Positions 44,779-54,199 of a stretch of 64,000 nucleotides of DNA are shown here, piece after piece. Source of the DNA: Crocinitomicaceae bacterium (GTDB taxonomy: Bacteria; Bacteroidota; Bacteroidia; Flavobacteriales_D; Crocinitomicaceae); the NCBI GenBank assembly GCA_028689775.1, contig JAQVCM010000015.1, positions 29,301 to 93,300 of the forward strand, given 5' to 3'. Below the pieces are notes generated by a model, which saw only the letters and a list, made by a program, of their open reading frames with translations, did no database searches and had not been told where the DNA came from. Numbering within the stretch: position 1 is the stretch's first letter; every line of letters begins with the position of its first letter. The position numbers and the translations under genes are program-made.

Positions 44779-46230
44779 CTAGTAATAGATTAATCTTCTT
44801 ACTTTAGAAACGTATTTTGCAAGGCGTATAACTTGTTTTGTATAACCGAATTCATTGTCATACCAAACGTATAAAATTACATTTTCACCATCTTTCGAAA
44901 TGATTGTAGCGTGTGAGTCGTAAACTGAACAGCACGTATTTCCAATGATGTCACTTGAAACTAATTCTGGATCATAAGAATAGAATATTTGATTCACCAA
45001 TTCACCGTTCAAAGCAGCGTCTTTAATGGAAGCATTTACTTCTGCAACATTGGTTCCTTTACGAAGGTTTAGACTCAAAATAGCCAAAGATCCATTTGGT
45101 GTCGGAACTCGTACTGCATTTGCCGTTAATTTGTCTTGCAATTCAGGAATTACTTTCGTTACTGCATTTCCAGCACCTGTAGAAGTAATTACCATGTTGA
45201 TTGCTGCAGAACGACCTCTTCGTGGTTTGTCGTGCATGTTGTCTAACAAGTTTTGATCGTTGGTGTATGCGTGAACCGTTTCAATATGTCCTCTTACAAC
45301 ACCGTACTTGTCGTTAATTACTTTCAAGATTGGAGAAATTGCGTTGGTGGTGCAAGAAGCAGCAGAGAAAATATTTTCTTCATCCAAATTCAATTCACCT
45401 TGGTTGATTCCGTAAACAATGTTTGGAATCGATTTTCCTGGAGCAGTTAAAAGTACTTTAGAAGCACCTTTTGATTTTAAGTGTCTGCTCAACGCTTCAC
45501 GATCTGTGTAAACTCCAGTATTGTCAATAATCAACGCATTGTTGATTCCGTATGCTGTATAATCAATGTCCTCAGGGTTAGAAGCACTGATCATCTGAAC
45601 GATTTGTCCGTTGATGATGATCGTTCTGTTTACTAAATCCTCTTGTACAGAACCTTTAAATGCTCCGTGTACAGAGTCATTTCTCAACAAAGAAGCTCTT
45701 TTGATGATGTCGTTATCAGAAGCGCCACGTGTTACAATCGCACGTAAACGCAATTGCTGACCTTTTCCAGCTTGTTTAATTAGCTCTCTAGCAGCCAAAC
45801 GGCCAATTCTACCAAAACCATATAATACTACATCTCTCGGCTCAATAGAATCATTGGTAGAGCTTGTAAATCCTTTTAATTTATCGGCAAGGAATGCAGC
45901 TTTTGATTCGTAATTTGCTTGTTCTGAAATCCATTCACTTGCTAATTTACCAATGTCAATTTTAGCCGGAGCCAGTTCCATTTTGTAAATTTCTTCCGCC
46001 AATTCAGAAGTTGTGAAGATATCTACAGGTCTGTTTACAACTTTACGAGCATATTCGTGGAAGTTTAAAATTTCAGAACTGGAAACATCCAATAAATGAT
46101 TTCTGAATAAAACCAATTCAATTCCTTTGTCGTAAAGTAATTCGCCCGTTTTACTTACTAATGATACAGCAGCACGTTCTCTTTTAACATGTGCATTTAA
46201 CTCTTTTTCATAACCTGCAATAGATTCCAT
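44779..46230 (-). CDS. gap: Glyceraldehyde-3-phosphate dehydrogenase, long N-terminally extended form
   Basis: 483 residues from ATG 46230 (MESIAGYEKELN). The GAPDH core starts at about residue 133 (VVLYGFGRIGRLAAREL) and has the catalytic Cys in ASCTTNAISP, then HAYTNDQNLLDN and RRGRSAAINM. The 130-residue N-terminal extension is helical and not part of standard GAPDH; similar long forms occur in Bacteroidota. The longer start at 46290 would lie in the rpoD terminator hairpin. Whether glycolytic or gluconeogenic is not readable. Confidence 0.9.
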   Translation of the reverse strand: MESIAGYEKELNAHVKRERAAVSLVSKTGELLYDKGIELVLFRNHLLDVSSSEILNFHEYARKVVNRPVDIFTTSELAEEIYKMELAPAKIDIGKLASEWISEQANYESKAAFLADKLKGFTSSTNDSIEPRDVVLYGFGRIGRLAARELIKQAGKGQQLRLRAIVTRGASDNDIIKRASLLRNDSVHGAFKGSVQEDLVNRTIIINGQIVQMISASNPEDIDYTAYGINNALIIDNTGVYTDREALSRHLKSKGASKVLLTAPGKSIPNIVYGINQGELNLDEENIFSAASCTTNAISPILKVINDKYGVVRGHIETVHAYTNDQNLLDNMHDKPRRGRSAAINMVITSTGAGNAVTKVIPELQDKLTANAVRVPTPNGSLAILSLNLRKGTNVAEVNASIKDAALNGELVNQIFYSYDPELVSSDIIGNTCCSVYDSHATIISKDGENVILYVWYDNEFGYTKQVIRLAKYVSKVRRLIYY

Positions 46231-46275
46231 TCTTTTTGATTTGTTTGTGGGGGTTAAATAAAAATATATAAAGCC

Positions 46276-46310
46276 AAAACGGCTGCCCACTAAATGTGAA
46301 CAGCCGTTTT
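46276..46310 (-). terminator. Terminator of rpoD
   Basis: AAAACGGCTG (46276-46285) pairs with CAGCCGTTTT (46301-46310) across a 15-nt loop; on the minus strand it follows the rpoD stop at 46315. It fixes the GAPDH start downstream. Confidence 0.8.
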
Positions 46311-46314
46311 TATA

Positions 46315-47181
46315 TTATCCTAAATAAGATTTTAAGAGTTTGTTTCTCGAAGTGTGTCGAAGCCTTCTGATGGCCTTTTCCTTAATCTGCCTTACACGCT
46401 CGCGGGTAAGGTTAAATTTGGATCCGATTTCCTCAAGGGTCAATCCGTGATTCATTCCAATTCCGAAGAAGAGACGAATGATCTCTCTTTCTTTATCTGT
46501 AAGCGTACTTAAGGAACGCTCAATTTCTTTTTGAAGTGATTCTGCCATTAAGGCGTGGTCTGCTTTTGGAGAATCAGAATTTGCCATGACATCCATTAAT
46601 GTTCCGCCGTCTTCAGAAGAAGATAGGGGAGCGTCCATGGATACGTGACGACCTGATACGTTTAAGCTTTCCTTGATTTTATCTTCTGGCACTTCCAACG
46701 CTTCTGCTAATTCCTCAGCGGATGGTGGTCTTTCGTATTCTTGCTCTAACTTAGAGAATGCCTTGTTGATCTTGTTTAATGAACCAACTTGGTTCAATGG
46801 CAAACGGACAATACGTGCTTGCTCTGCCAATGCTTGTAAAATGGATTGACGAATCCACCATACCGCATACGAAATAAACTTAAAACCACGAGTTTCATCG
46901 AACTTCTGAGCAGCTTTGATCAAACCTAAATTTCCTTCGTTGATTAAATCGGGAAGGGTAAGTCCTTGATTTTGATATTGTTTTGCTACAGATACTACGA
47001 AACGAAGGTTTGCTCTTGTCAATTTTTCCAACGCGCGTTGATCGCCTTGTTTAATTTTACGTGCTAAATCTACTTCTTCCTCAGCGGTGATTAATTCTTC
47101 TTTTCCAATGTCTTGCAAATACTTGTCAAGGGACTGGGATTCTCGATTGGTAATCGATTTTGTAATCTTAAGTTGTCTCAT
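46315..47181 (-). CDS. rpoD: RNA polymerase primary sigma factor RpoD
   Basis: 288 residues from ATG 47181 ([25 protein letters not shown]), the conserved Bacteroidota primary-sigma start; regions 1.2 to 4.2 are present without region 1.1. Region 2 is [33 protein letters not shown] and 2.4 is [13 protein letters not shown]; region 4.2 is [28 protein letters not shown]. The longer reading frame to 47226 would place its start within or before the promoter, and is rejected. Own promoter at 47224-47255. Confidence 0.97.
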   Translation of the reverse strand: MRQLKITKSITNRESQSLDKYLQDIGKEELITAEEEVDLARKIKQGDQRALEKLTRANLRFVVSVAKQYQNQGLTLPDLINEGNLGLIKAAQKFDETRGFKFISYAVWWIRQSILQALAEQARIVRLPLNQVGSLNKINKAFSKLEQEYERPPSAEELAEALEVPEDKIKESLNVSGRHVSMDAPLSSSEDGGTLMDVMANSDSPKADHALMAESLQKEIERSLSTLTDKEREIIRLFFGIGMNHGLTLEEIGSKFNLTRERVRQIKEKAIRRLRHTSRNKLLKSYLG

Positions 47182-47223
47182 TTTAACTAACTCTTCTTTT
47201 AGATTATAATCTGAAATTGACTG

Positions 47224-47255
47224 CAAAGATACAACCCTTTTAACAGTTTTTCAAA
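47224..47255 (-). promoter_or_regulatory. Promoter of rpoD
   Basis: On the minus strand TTTG (47255-47252), a 20-nt spacer and TATCTTTG (47231-47224) match the Bacteroidota TTTG-N17-23-TAnnTTTG arrangement. A start near 47217 would give a leader of about 36 nt before ATG 47181. Confidence 0.7.
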
Positions 47256-47300
47256 TTTATTTTTCTTTATTTTTGGAAACCAGTACCTTACAAATAGTGT

Positions 47301-47329
47301 GCCCAAAAGGCTTTAACATTCTTTTGGGC
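47301..47329. repeat. Inverted repeat between degP and rpoD
   Basis: GCCCAAAAG (47301-47309) and CTTTTGGGC (47321-47329) around an 11-nt loop. There is no T-run, so it could be a terminator of the HtrA-like gene without U-tract, or a regulatory stem in a transcript. Confidence 0.4.
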
Positions 47330-47377
47330 ATCAGTCTATTATCGTGTGAAAAATGGTTTTATTTTGGTATCAAGTGA

Positions 47378-48847
47378 TTACAAGCCAAAACCTACGTAAT
47401 CTTTTTTACCGGTTGATGTCATATATTCCAGTAAAATACCTTTTCCACCTTTATTTAATTCTGCAGTTAATTGTTCAACAGAGGTAACTGCTTGCTGATT
47501 TATCTTGGTAATGATCATTCCTTCCTCGAATCCAATCGATTTTAACTTACCAGGATTGAGGCTTTTGATTTTTACTCCGTAAGTGGTATTCAAGTCTTTT
47601 TTCTCTTTGCTTGTCATTTCTTCAAACGTTGCTCCAAGCGCAGTGTTTTTGCTAATGACTGCTTTGTCGAGTAAATTGGTTTTTCCTTCGCTGTTTCTTA
47701 AAACGATTTCTCGTACTGTTTCATTTCCTTTGGTGGTCATTACAGTAACTGGTACTTTATCGCCAGGTCTTCTTTTTCCAATTTCTTCTTGCAAAGCAGC
47801 AACAGAAGTAATTTCTTTTGAACCAATTTTTAAAATAATTTCTCCTTCTTTCATTCCTGCTTTTTCAGCTCCACCATCGTCGATCACTTTTGCAACGTAA
47901 ACTCCTTTGATTGAACTCAGGTTTTTCTCTTCTTTTAATTCTTGGGTGATGTCTGCAATTTGAACTCCTAAGAAACCTCTTTGGACGAGTCCGAAATCAA
48001 TTAAATCCAACATTACTTTTTGTACCAAGTTCACTGGAATGGCAAAGGAATAACCGGTATAACTTCCTGTTTGTGATGCGATCGCCGTATTGATTCCAAC
48101 CAATTCTCCTTTCGTATTTACCAAAGCTCCTCCGCTGTTTCCAGGATTTACTGCCGCGTCTGTTTGAATAAAGGATTCGATTGGAACATTGTCTTTGGAA
48201 TTTCTGTTGTTTAAAATATTGATATTTCTCGCTTTTGCGCTCACAATTCCTGCGGTTACGGTAGAAGTAAGGTTGAATGGATTTCCAACTGCTAATACCC
48301 ATTCTCCGATGCGTAAATTGTCGCTGTTTCCTAAAACAATTGGAACGAGATTTTTAGCATCTATTTTTAAAACAGCTAAATCTGTAGATGGATCGGTTCC
48401 AATCACTTTTGCTGAATATTTAGAATTGTCATTGAGGATAATTTCAATTTCACTTGCGCCATCAATCACGTGGTTATTGGTTACAATATAACCTTCTGAT
48501 GACACAATAACTCCAGAGCCTGAGCCAGAACCGTATTGTTTATATTCTTTATTTCCAGTTCCCGGACCGTAGAAAAACTCATAAAATGGATCGCGCTGAA
48601 TGGTTGTTCGAACAACTTTAGTGGTCACGTGAACGACCGAGTTAATTGTATTTTCAGAGGCACTCACAAAGTCTGGCAGATTTTCGGTATTGGTAAGGTT
48701 TACCGTTTTTGCGTGTTGAAAATTAGCACCATCAAAGATGTCAGCCGATGAACTGCTGCCTGGAGATGTATTCAAGATCATCGTCAATCCAAGTGGGAGC
48801 ATACCTCCCAATAATCCTAAACCTATTATTTTTAAATTCCTATTCAT
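47378..48847 (-). CDS. DegP/HtrA-type (Do-like) serine protease
   Basis: 489 residues: N-terminal signal or anchor (KIIGLGLLGGMLPLGLTMIL), trypsin-like domain with H126 (TNNHVID), D156 (STDLAVL) and S238 (NPGNSGGAL), and two PDZ domains (about 290-385 and 400-489). Envelope quality control and regulated proteolysis. A -7 box at 48874-48881 lies before it. I leave the symbol empty as degP, degQ and degS cannot be told apart here. Confidence 0.93.
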   Translation of the reverse strand: MNRNLKIIGLGLLGGMLPLGLTMILNTSPGSSSSADIFDGANFQHAKTVNLTNTENLPDFVSASENTINSVVHVTTKVVRTTIQRDPFYEFFYGPGTGNKEYKQYGSGSGSGVIVSSEGYIVTNNHVIDGASEIEIILNDNSKYSAKVIGTDPSTDLAVLKIDAKNLVPIVLGNSDNLRIGEWVLAVGNPFNLTSTVTAGIVSAKARNINILNNRNSKDNVPIESFIQTDAAVNPGNSGGALVNTKGELVGINTAIASQTGSYTGYSFAIPVNLVQKVMLDLIDFGLVQRGFLGVQIADITQELKEEKNLSSIKGVYVAKVIDDGGAEKAGMKEGEIILKIGSKEITSVAALQEEIGKRRPGDKVPVTVMTTKGNETVREIVLRNSEGKTNLLDKAVISKNTALGATFEEMTSKEKKDLNTTYGVKIKSLNPGKLKSIGFEEGMIITKINQQAVTSVEQLTAELNKGGKGILLEYMTSTGKKDYVGFGL

Positions 48848-48873
48848 TATAATCTGTTTTAAAATTTGCTTTA

Positions 48874-48881
48874 CAAAGCTA
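48874..48881 (-). promoter_or_regulatory. -7 element of the DegP-like gene
   Basis: TAGCTTTG (minus strand) matches TAnnTTTG and ends 26 nt before the ATG at 48847. No -33 TTTG was clear, and a stress sigma could be used instead. Confidence 0.35.
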
Positions 48882-48995
48882 ACGCAGATTCATTTTGACT
48901 GTTTGATTGACAATGTTAACAAATGTTAAAATTAGCTGTTAGAAATTTGTTAAAGCATTGCTGTCACACAGAAGCACATGTTTGAATGGCTAAAA

Positions 48996-49036
48996 AAGGA
49001 AGTTGAAGAATAAATAAACAAATCTTCAACTTCCTT
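48996..49036 (-). terminator. 14-bp-arm terminator of the carbonic anhydrase operon
   Basis: Arms AAGGAAGTTGAAGA (48996-49009) and TCTTCAACTTCCTT (49023-49036), 13-nt loop; the minus strand ends in a T-run. Just after the stop at 49047. Confidence 0.85.
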
Positions 49037-49046
49037 GGATTTACGA

Positions 49047-49682
49047 CTAGATTTCCAATTGATAAACTATATCTAAGCTATCATTATTTTTTAAAGTGCA
49101 TTTTTGATCTCTAATTAATCCATCTTGTATGGAATAAACCCATCCGTGCAAATGAATTTCCTGACCATTTTCCCACGCATTTTGAATAATTGATGTCTTG
49201 GCTAAATCGAAGACCTGTTCCTGAACATTCAATTCTACAAATCGATCAAAACGCGAATCTTCTTCTTGAATAGTATCTAATTCAGATTTGTGAAACCGAT
49301 AAGTATCCTTGATGTGGCGAATCCAATTGTCGATTAAACCTACTGGTTTATTAGTCATCGCAGCCTTAACGCCACCACAACCATAGTGACCACATACAAT
49401 TACATGTTTTACTTTTAAGATATTTACCGCGTAATCGAGAACACTAAGCATACTCATATCAGAATGAATGACCATATTTGCGATGTTGCGATGCACGAAA
49501 ACTTCGCCAGAACGCGCTCCAATTATTTCATTTGCAGGAACACGTGAATCTGCACATCCAATCCACAATACTGGTGGTTTTTGACTATGTGATAAGTTTT
49601 TGAAAAATTCAGGGTCTCTTTTCACTTGATTTTTTGCCCATTCTTTGTTGTTGTCTAATAATTGATTATAGAAGAAATCCAT
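49047..49682 (-). CDS. can: Beta-class carbonic anhydrase
   Basis: 211 residues; interconverts CO2 and bicarbonate in the cytosol. Zinc ligands lie in CADSRVPANEI (Cys plus the Asp/Arg dyad) and HYGCGGVKAA (His, Cys). No signal peptide. It directly follows the SulP transporter (38 nt), so bicarbonate supply and uptake are probably linked. Confidence 0.93.
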   Translation of the reverse strand: MDFFYNQLLDNNKEWAKNQVKRDPEFFKNLSHSQKPPVLWIGCADSRVPANEIIGARSGEVFVHRNIANMVIHSDMSMLSVLDYAVNILKVKHVIVCGHYGCGGVKAAMTNKPVGLIDNWIRHIKDTYRFHKSELDTIQEEDSRFDRFVELNVQEQVFDLAKTSIIQNAWENGQEIHLHGWVYSIQDGLIRDQKCTLKNNDSLDIVYQLEI

Positions 49683-49720
49683 GTTATAATGTGTTTTAAA
49701 TGTTATTTAAATAATTTTTA

Positions 49721-51283
49721 TTAATGTCCCATAATAGCTACCTTAGGTATTCTAAAAGTGGTAATTTTAATGTTGCGCTCTTTTGCTGTGAATGACCTGA
49801 ACTCTTGAATTACCTCTAAGACATCATAATCAATAGATCGACTATTTGAACCATCAATAATGAGATTCGTATTTTGAGGGATTTTATATAAAGATTCTAG
49901 AATACTGCCTTTGTTTAGAAAGGTTACTTCTTCAGATAACTTTAATGTAATAATTGGTCTTCCTTCTTCAAAAGATTTTTCAATTCGATAATTATTTCGA
50001 TAGTTTTTACGAAGAATAAAGAAAATTGCAAATACTAATCCGATGCCAATACCTTTTAAAAGGTCGGTAAAAAGAACTCCGACAATCGTAGCAATGAATG
50101 GAAGAAATTGAGCCCAACCTAAAGCAAACATTTTTTTATAAAGTGAAGCGCTTGACAGCTTATAGCCAACCATCATTAATATTGCAGCTAAAGACGCATA
50201 GGGAATCATGTTGAGAATACTAGGTAACAAAAGAACACTTAAAAACAAAAGAAATCCATGTAAAATGGTCGATAATTTGCTCTTACCACCTGCATTGATA
50301 TTTGCGGAACTTCTAACGATTACTTGCGTAATAGGCAAGCCTCCTAATAAACCAGAGATCACATTCCCAATACCTTGAGCTTTTAATTCTCTATTTGTTG
50401 GAGTTGCTTGTTTTGCTGGATCTAACTTATCTGTTGCTTCAACACTTAACAATGATTCCAAACTCGCAACGAGTGCAATTGTAAAAGCAATTCCATATAC
50501 GTTTGGATTCGTTAAAGCCGAAAAATCTGGAAAAACAAATAGATTTTTAAAGTCTGAAAATGAATTCGTTACTGGAAGGTCTACCAAGTGTTTTCCTGCT
50601 AAATTTAGGTTTGGAATGTACATGTTAAAAAATACATTTAGCAAAGTCCCAAGTATAACAACGATCAATGCACCTGGAATAAATTTAAAAAGCGCAATTT
50701 TCTTCATAAATGGACGATCAAATAAAATCAGTATCATCAAGGAAACAACTGAAATAATGATCGCTCCCCAATGAATGGCACCTATAATTTCAACAATCTC
50801 TTTAAAGAAACCCTTGTTTGAGTTGAAAACAAAAACATCATTTCCCATAAAGTCGTTGGCATACCCAACTAAATGTGGTATTTCCTTCAAGATTAGTGTT
50901 AAACCTATTGCAGCTAACATTCCTTTAATTACTGATGAAGGAAAATAATTCCCAATGACACCAGCACCTACAAATCCTGCAATTATTTGAAGTATTCCTG
51001 CGAGAATTACTGCGACTAAAAATGATTCAAAGTTTCCTAAGGTGATTAATGCAGCTAAGACAATTGTTATTAATCCTGCTGCTGGACCAGAAACGCCTAA
51101 TTTTGAGCCGCTAAAAGAACCTACTACAATTCCTCCGATTACGCCACTGATAATTCCTGAAAATAAAATGGGACTTTCTCCCGTTGATGCAAGTGCAATA
51201 CCCAAACAGAGTGGTAAAGCAACCAAAAAGACTACCAAACTGGCAGGAGCATCACTCCTCCATTTGGAAAATAAATTTTTCAT
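49721..51283 (-). CDS. SulP family anion transporter, probable bicarbonate
   Basis: 520 residues with ten or more membrane helices and a C-terminal STAS-like region (NTNLIIDGSNSRSIDYDVLEVIQEF). The signature start PASLVVFLVALPLCLGIALASTG and GLLGGLPITQVIVRSSANINAGGKSKLS are SulP features. SulP members carry sulfate or bicarbonate; the co-transcribed carbonic anhydrase points to bicarbonate. The STAS domain looks short. Confidence 0.85.
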   Translation of the reverse strand: MKNLFSKWRSDAPASLVVFLVALPLCLGIALASTGESPILFSGIISGVIGGIVVGSFSGSKLGVSGPAAGLITIVLAALITLGNFESFLVAVILAGILQIIAGFVGAGVIGNYFPSSVIKGMLAAIGLTLILKEIPHLVGYANDFMGNDVFVFNSNKGFFKEIVEIIGAIHWGAIIISVVSLMILILFDRPFMKKIALFKFIPGALIVVILGTLLNVFFNMYIPNLNLAGKHLVDLPVTNSFSDFKNLFVFPDFSALTNPNVYGIAFTIALVASLESLLSVEATDKLDPAKQATPTNRELKAQGIGNVISGLLGGLPITQVIVRSSANINAGGKSKLSTILHGFLLFLSVLLLPSILNMIPYASLAAILMMVGYKLSSASLYKKMFALGWAQFLPFIATIVGVLFTDLLKGIGIGLVFAIFFILRKNYRNNYRIEKSFEEGRPIITLKLSEEVTFLNKGSILESLYKIPQNTNLIIDGSNSRSIDYDVLEVIQEFRSFTAKERNIKITTFRIPKVAIMGH

Positions 51284-51342
51284 TAGAAAATATTATGTGT
51301 TAAAAAAAGATTTATTCTTGCCCTCAATGACAAGAATTTCAA

Positions 51343-51633
51343 TTAACACATAAAATCAGGGGGTGACTCAATAGTAGCAAGGTAAACGTCTTTGTATTTA
51401 TTGAGCTTTAAATAATAGGCACTTTTTGAAGTTTCATCTAAAGGTTTAAAAATAATTAAAAATGGAGAATCTTTCTTTAAATAATGTTTTACTTCAAGGA
51501 TTTTAATGTGATTTTCTTCTTCTTCAACAATTGAAATTGTTACCTGTGATTCTAAACTATACATATTATGTATGATAGCATAATTAAGTAAGGTAAAAAT
51601 GAAAAGTAAAATTGTTGGAATAAGTTTGTTCAT
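51343..51633 (-). CDS. Small membrane-anchored protein of unknown function
   Basis: 96 residues from ATG 51633 (MNKLIPTILLFIFTLLNYAI): a single N-terminal helix then a hydrophilic domain. The longer TTG start (51642) lies in a -7 box. Sits between the SulP gene and a pseudogene. Unrecognised; gene reality is supported by the promoter. Confidence 0.45.
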   Translation of the reverse strand: MNKLIPTILLFIFTLLNYAIIHNMYSLESQVTISIVEEEENHIKILEVKHYLKKDSPFLIIFKPLDETSKSAYYLKLNKYKDVYLATIESPPDFMC

Positions 51634-51639
51634 CGAAAA

Positions 51640-51647
51640 CAAATATA
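51640..51647 (-). promoter_or_regulatory. -7 element close to the start of the 51633 gene
   Basis: TATATTTG (minus strand) ends 6 nt before the ATG at 51633, implying a leaderless or very short-leader transcript. Confidence 0.4.
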
Positions 51648-51758
51648 AATATTTTCGTTAAATGATCGATTTAATTTTTTGTTAAAGCGAAATGAAACTT
51701 AATTGAAAAACATAATAAAATACAGAAATTAAATGGGTTAACATTAAATAAATATAGA

Positions 51759-52187
51759 TTATTCTTTTACGAATCGGTGAATCTGTTGATTTCCAGGTAC
51801 ACGAATTAAGTAAATTCCTTGACTTAATTTTGACAAATCAATTTGGTGACTGAATACGGAAGAGTAGGTGTTTAAAACTTGACCGTGGATGTTCATCAGC
51901 GTCATTGAAACTTCTTTATCAGTAATGATGTTTATCAAGTTTTTAGCTGGATTTGGATAAAGTTTTACTTCTACAGAATTCTCGATTTTTTGAACACCTA
52001 ACGTTTTGTCAAATTTCCACAATTCATTGCCTGCTGCATCATAATCAGCATTGAAATAAAGATCATTATTGATTTCGATAAATTCATACATGTTTACTAA
52101 TGGATTAAATCTGACTAGCGAAGGATTTGAAATTTTTATCGTTCCAGAAGAAGTTCCATTTGTGGTTTTTACTTTTCTGTTCGATTT
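51759..52187 (-). pseudogene. Truncated C-terminus of an ELWxxDGT-repeat T9SS cargo protein
   Basis: The 143-codon open stretch (stop at 52188-52190 on the 5' side) has no signal peptide. It reads ...TNGTSSGTIKISNPSLVRFNP, NDLYFNADYDAAGNELWKFD, then VKLYPNPAKNLINI ... GIYLIRVPGNQQIHRFVKE: the last repeat of an ELWxxDGT protein followed by a T9SS type A sorting domain. The normal N-terminus is missing, so this looks like a decayed adhesin-like gene. Confidence 0.65.
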
Positions 52188-52236
52188 TCATATGACGTGC
52201 GTTTTTATGTTATTCAAGAAATGACATTCAATGTAA

Positions 52237-52277
52237 ATAGTAAATGGCTGATTATTTTAAAATCAGCCATTTACTAT
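52237..52277 (-). terminator. 17-bp perfect-arm hairpin, probable terminator of padR-pspC
   Basis: Arms ATAGTAAATGGCTGATT (52237-52253) and AATCAGCCATTTACTAT (52261-52277), 7-nt loop, between the pspC-like stop (52310) and the pseudogene. No long T-run follows. Confidence 0.65.
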
Positions 52278-52309
52278 GTTTTAAAGTATGATAATTCTTA
52301 GAGGACTTC

Positions 52310-53815
52310 TTAATTCGTTTCATAATTACCTTCAGAATCTATCCAACCCGCTTGCAATTTATCTTTGGATTGAATCACTGTATTGTCGGTGATCACAATT
52401 TTACCGTACGGAATCATTATTTTCAAAACGACGGTTTGATTTCTAAATTTATCTTTCAAAGGATACTGAAAATAGGAAGGAATTTGAATCTTATTTCCAA
52501 TTATTTGTGGTTCAAAATCGATGTTAGAAGCCTTTAGATCAGCAGATCTACCGGATTTTCCTCTGGCGGTAAATGTTTGTGAAATATAAAAATTGGTATC
52601 TGGTGAAATGCCATATTCTACCTCAATTCCGGATGCTCGGATGTTTTTATCATTCAAAATAATTTGAGAATCATCCCAATTTAAGATGGTTGCTTCGTTC
52701 CAATTCGACTGATTATCTTTCAAAACGTTCAAAAACAAGATGGTATCAGAAACCATCCCTACATTTTGAATTGTTTTTCCTTGTACTCTAAAATCATTTG
52801 CGAGACGAACTCCTTGATAAATTCCAAGACCAATTCCAATTATTGCCAATAAGGAAAGTGCTGAAAAAGAGCGTTTAATCCATCTTGATTTTAAATTAAA
52901 GATTAAAACAGTTCCTGTTAAGATGATTGAAATTAAAATACTGAAAGAAAAGAGGATAAAGCCAAGCCACAAGTAAAATGAGTTGACTTTATCGATGAGA
53001 AAAAAATTACTAAACTCGTTTATCGTAAAAGTAGAATCACCATTGAATTGCGTGTGAATGTCTCCAAAAGAAATGGCAAGGACAGTAATTAATCCAAAAC
53101 CTGCAATTGTTAAGAGAATTATTCCTCCAATCTTCGAAAACAAACCACCAACATCGCGCATTCTTTCACGAGTTCGACTTGTCGTATTTTTGATTTCTTT
53201 TTCAAAGTTTTTAGCTGATTTTTTAAAGTTATTGGCCGCATCTTTGACTTCCTCCTTTAAATTCTCAATGTTGATTGGTTTTCCTTGCATTTGTAAGCGT
53301 TCAACATTGGTTTTAGCTTGTGGAACTGCAATCCACAGAACCAAGTAAACAGGAACAATGAAACCTCCGAGCAGGAAGAAGATAACAAATGCAATCCGGA
53401 TGTAGACCACATCGATGTCAAAATAAGCTGCTAAACCAGAACAAACTCCAGCGATCGATTTATTTTCACCATCTCTGAATAAACGTCTCGATTTTCTAGA
53501 TGCGGATTGAAATTCGCTTTTTTCATAGTTGTTTTCGTCTTCAGGATCCATACTTCCTTCAAAGTCTTCTGGATTTCCAAGCGTATCCAAAATGGCTTTC
53601 ATTTCATCAAACGTAACAACATGTTTTCTATCTGATATTTTCTCAGAAGCCAACTCTGCGATACGCGATTCAACGTCATCACAAATCTCCTGTTGATCTT
53701 TCGAATGTTGAAAGGAGTTTTTAAGTCGTTTTAAATAATTCTCTAATAATTCATAAGCACTTTCTTCAACTAAAAAGTTTACGCCCATTAAATGTATGCT
53801 AATTGTTTTTTTCAT
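52310..53815 (-). CDS. PspC domain membrane protein
   Basis: 501 residues. Residues about 100-170 are PspC-like: SRRLFRDGENKSIAGVCSGLAAYFDIDVVYIRIAFVIFFLLGG and a second hydrophobic segment; before it is an alpha domain with EICDDVESRIAELASEKI. The C-terminal half has further helices and a large soluble part. In other bacteria PspC domains sense envelope stress. Its start overlaps padR by 17 bp, so the PadR regulator probably controls it. Confidence 0.85.
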   Translation of the reverse strand: MKKTISIHLMGVNFLVEESAYELLENYLKRLKNSFQHSKDQQEICDDVESRIAELASEKISDRKHVVTFDEMKAILDTLGNPEDFEGSMDPEDENNYEKSEFQSASRKSRRLFRDGENKSIAGVCSGLAAYFDIDVVYIRIAFVIFFLLGGFIVPVYLVLWIAVPQAKTNVERLQMQGKPINIENLKEEVKDAANNFKKSAKNFEKEIKNTTSRTRERMRDVGGLFSKIGGIILLTIAGFGLITVLAISFGDIHTQFNGDSTFTINEFSNFFLIDKVNSFYLWLGFILFSFSILISIILTGTVLIFNLKSRWIKRSFSALSLLAIIGIGLGIYQGVRLANDFRVQGKTIQNVGMVSDTILFLNVLKDNQSNWNEATILNWDDSQIILNDKNIRASGIEVEYGISPDTNFYISQTFTARGKSGRSADLKASNIDFEPQIIGNKIQIPSYFQYPLKDKFRNQTVVLKIMIPYGKIVITDNTVIQSKDKLQAGWIDSEGNYETN

Positions 53816-54146
53816 CTTCGGTATTTTTAGTGATTGTGTTTACTGCTATTTGTAATTCATTCCAAGTTCCTTCTAGTTCTTCCCAAAAGGCAATTCCCAT
53901 TTTGGTCAGTGTATAATATTTTCTGGGTGGACCAGAACTAGATTCTTCCCAACGGTAGGAGAGAAGTTCCTCATTTTTTAATCTGGTGAGTAAGGGATAT
54001 AAGGTGCCTTCAACCACAATCATTTTGGATTCTTTTAAGATTTCAATAATTTCAGAAGGATAAGCTTCTTGTTTTTTTAAAATCGATAGAATACAAAACT
54101 CCAAAATTCCCTTGCGCATTTGCGCTTGTGTATTTATTAAGCTCAT
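53799..54146 (-). CDS. PadR family transcriptional regulator
   Basis: 115 residues; winged-helix PadR fold with MRKGILEFCILSILKKQEAYPSEII, LYPLLTRLKNEELLSYRWEESSSGPPRKYYTLTKMG. It binds DNA as a dimer, often repressing an adjacent membrane protein. Coupled to the PspC gene by overlap. Candidate operator upstream at 54173-54199. Confidence 0.9.
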   Translation of the reverse strand: MSLINTQAQMRKGILEFCILSILKKQEAYPSEIIEILKESKMIVVEGTLYPLLTRLKNEELLSYRWEESSSGPPRKYYTLTKMGIAFWEELEGTWNELQIAVNTITKNTEDEKNN

Positions 54147-54167
54147 AATTTATTCAATTAAACAATA

Positions 54168-54199
54168 CAAACATAGTACTATGTAATGCAAAGTACTAT
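54168..54199 (-). promoter_or_regulatory. Candidate promoter and PadR operator of padR-pspC
   Basis: On the minus strand TATGTTTG (54175-54168) fits TAnnTTTG. Arms ATAGTACT (54173-54180) and AGTACTAT (54192-54199) form an inverted repeat; ATAGTACTAT at 54173-54182 is itself palindromic and overlaps the -7 box, as expected for repression. Confidence 0.55.
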
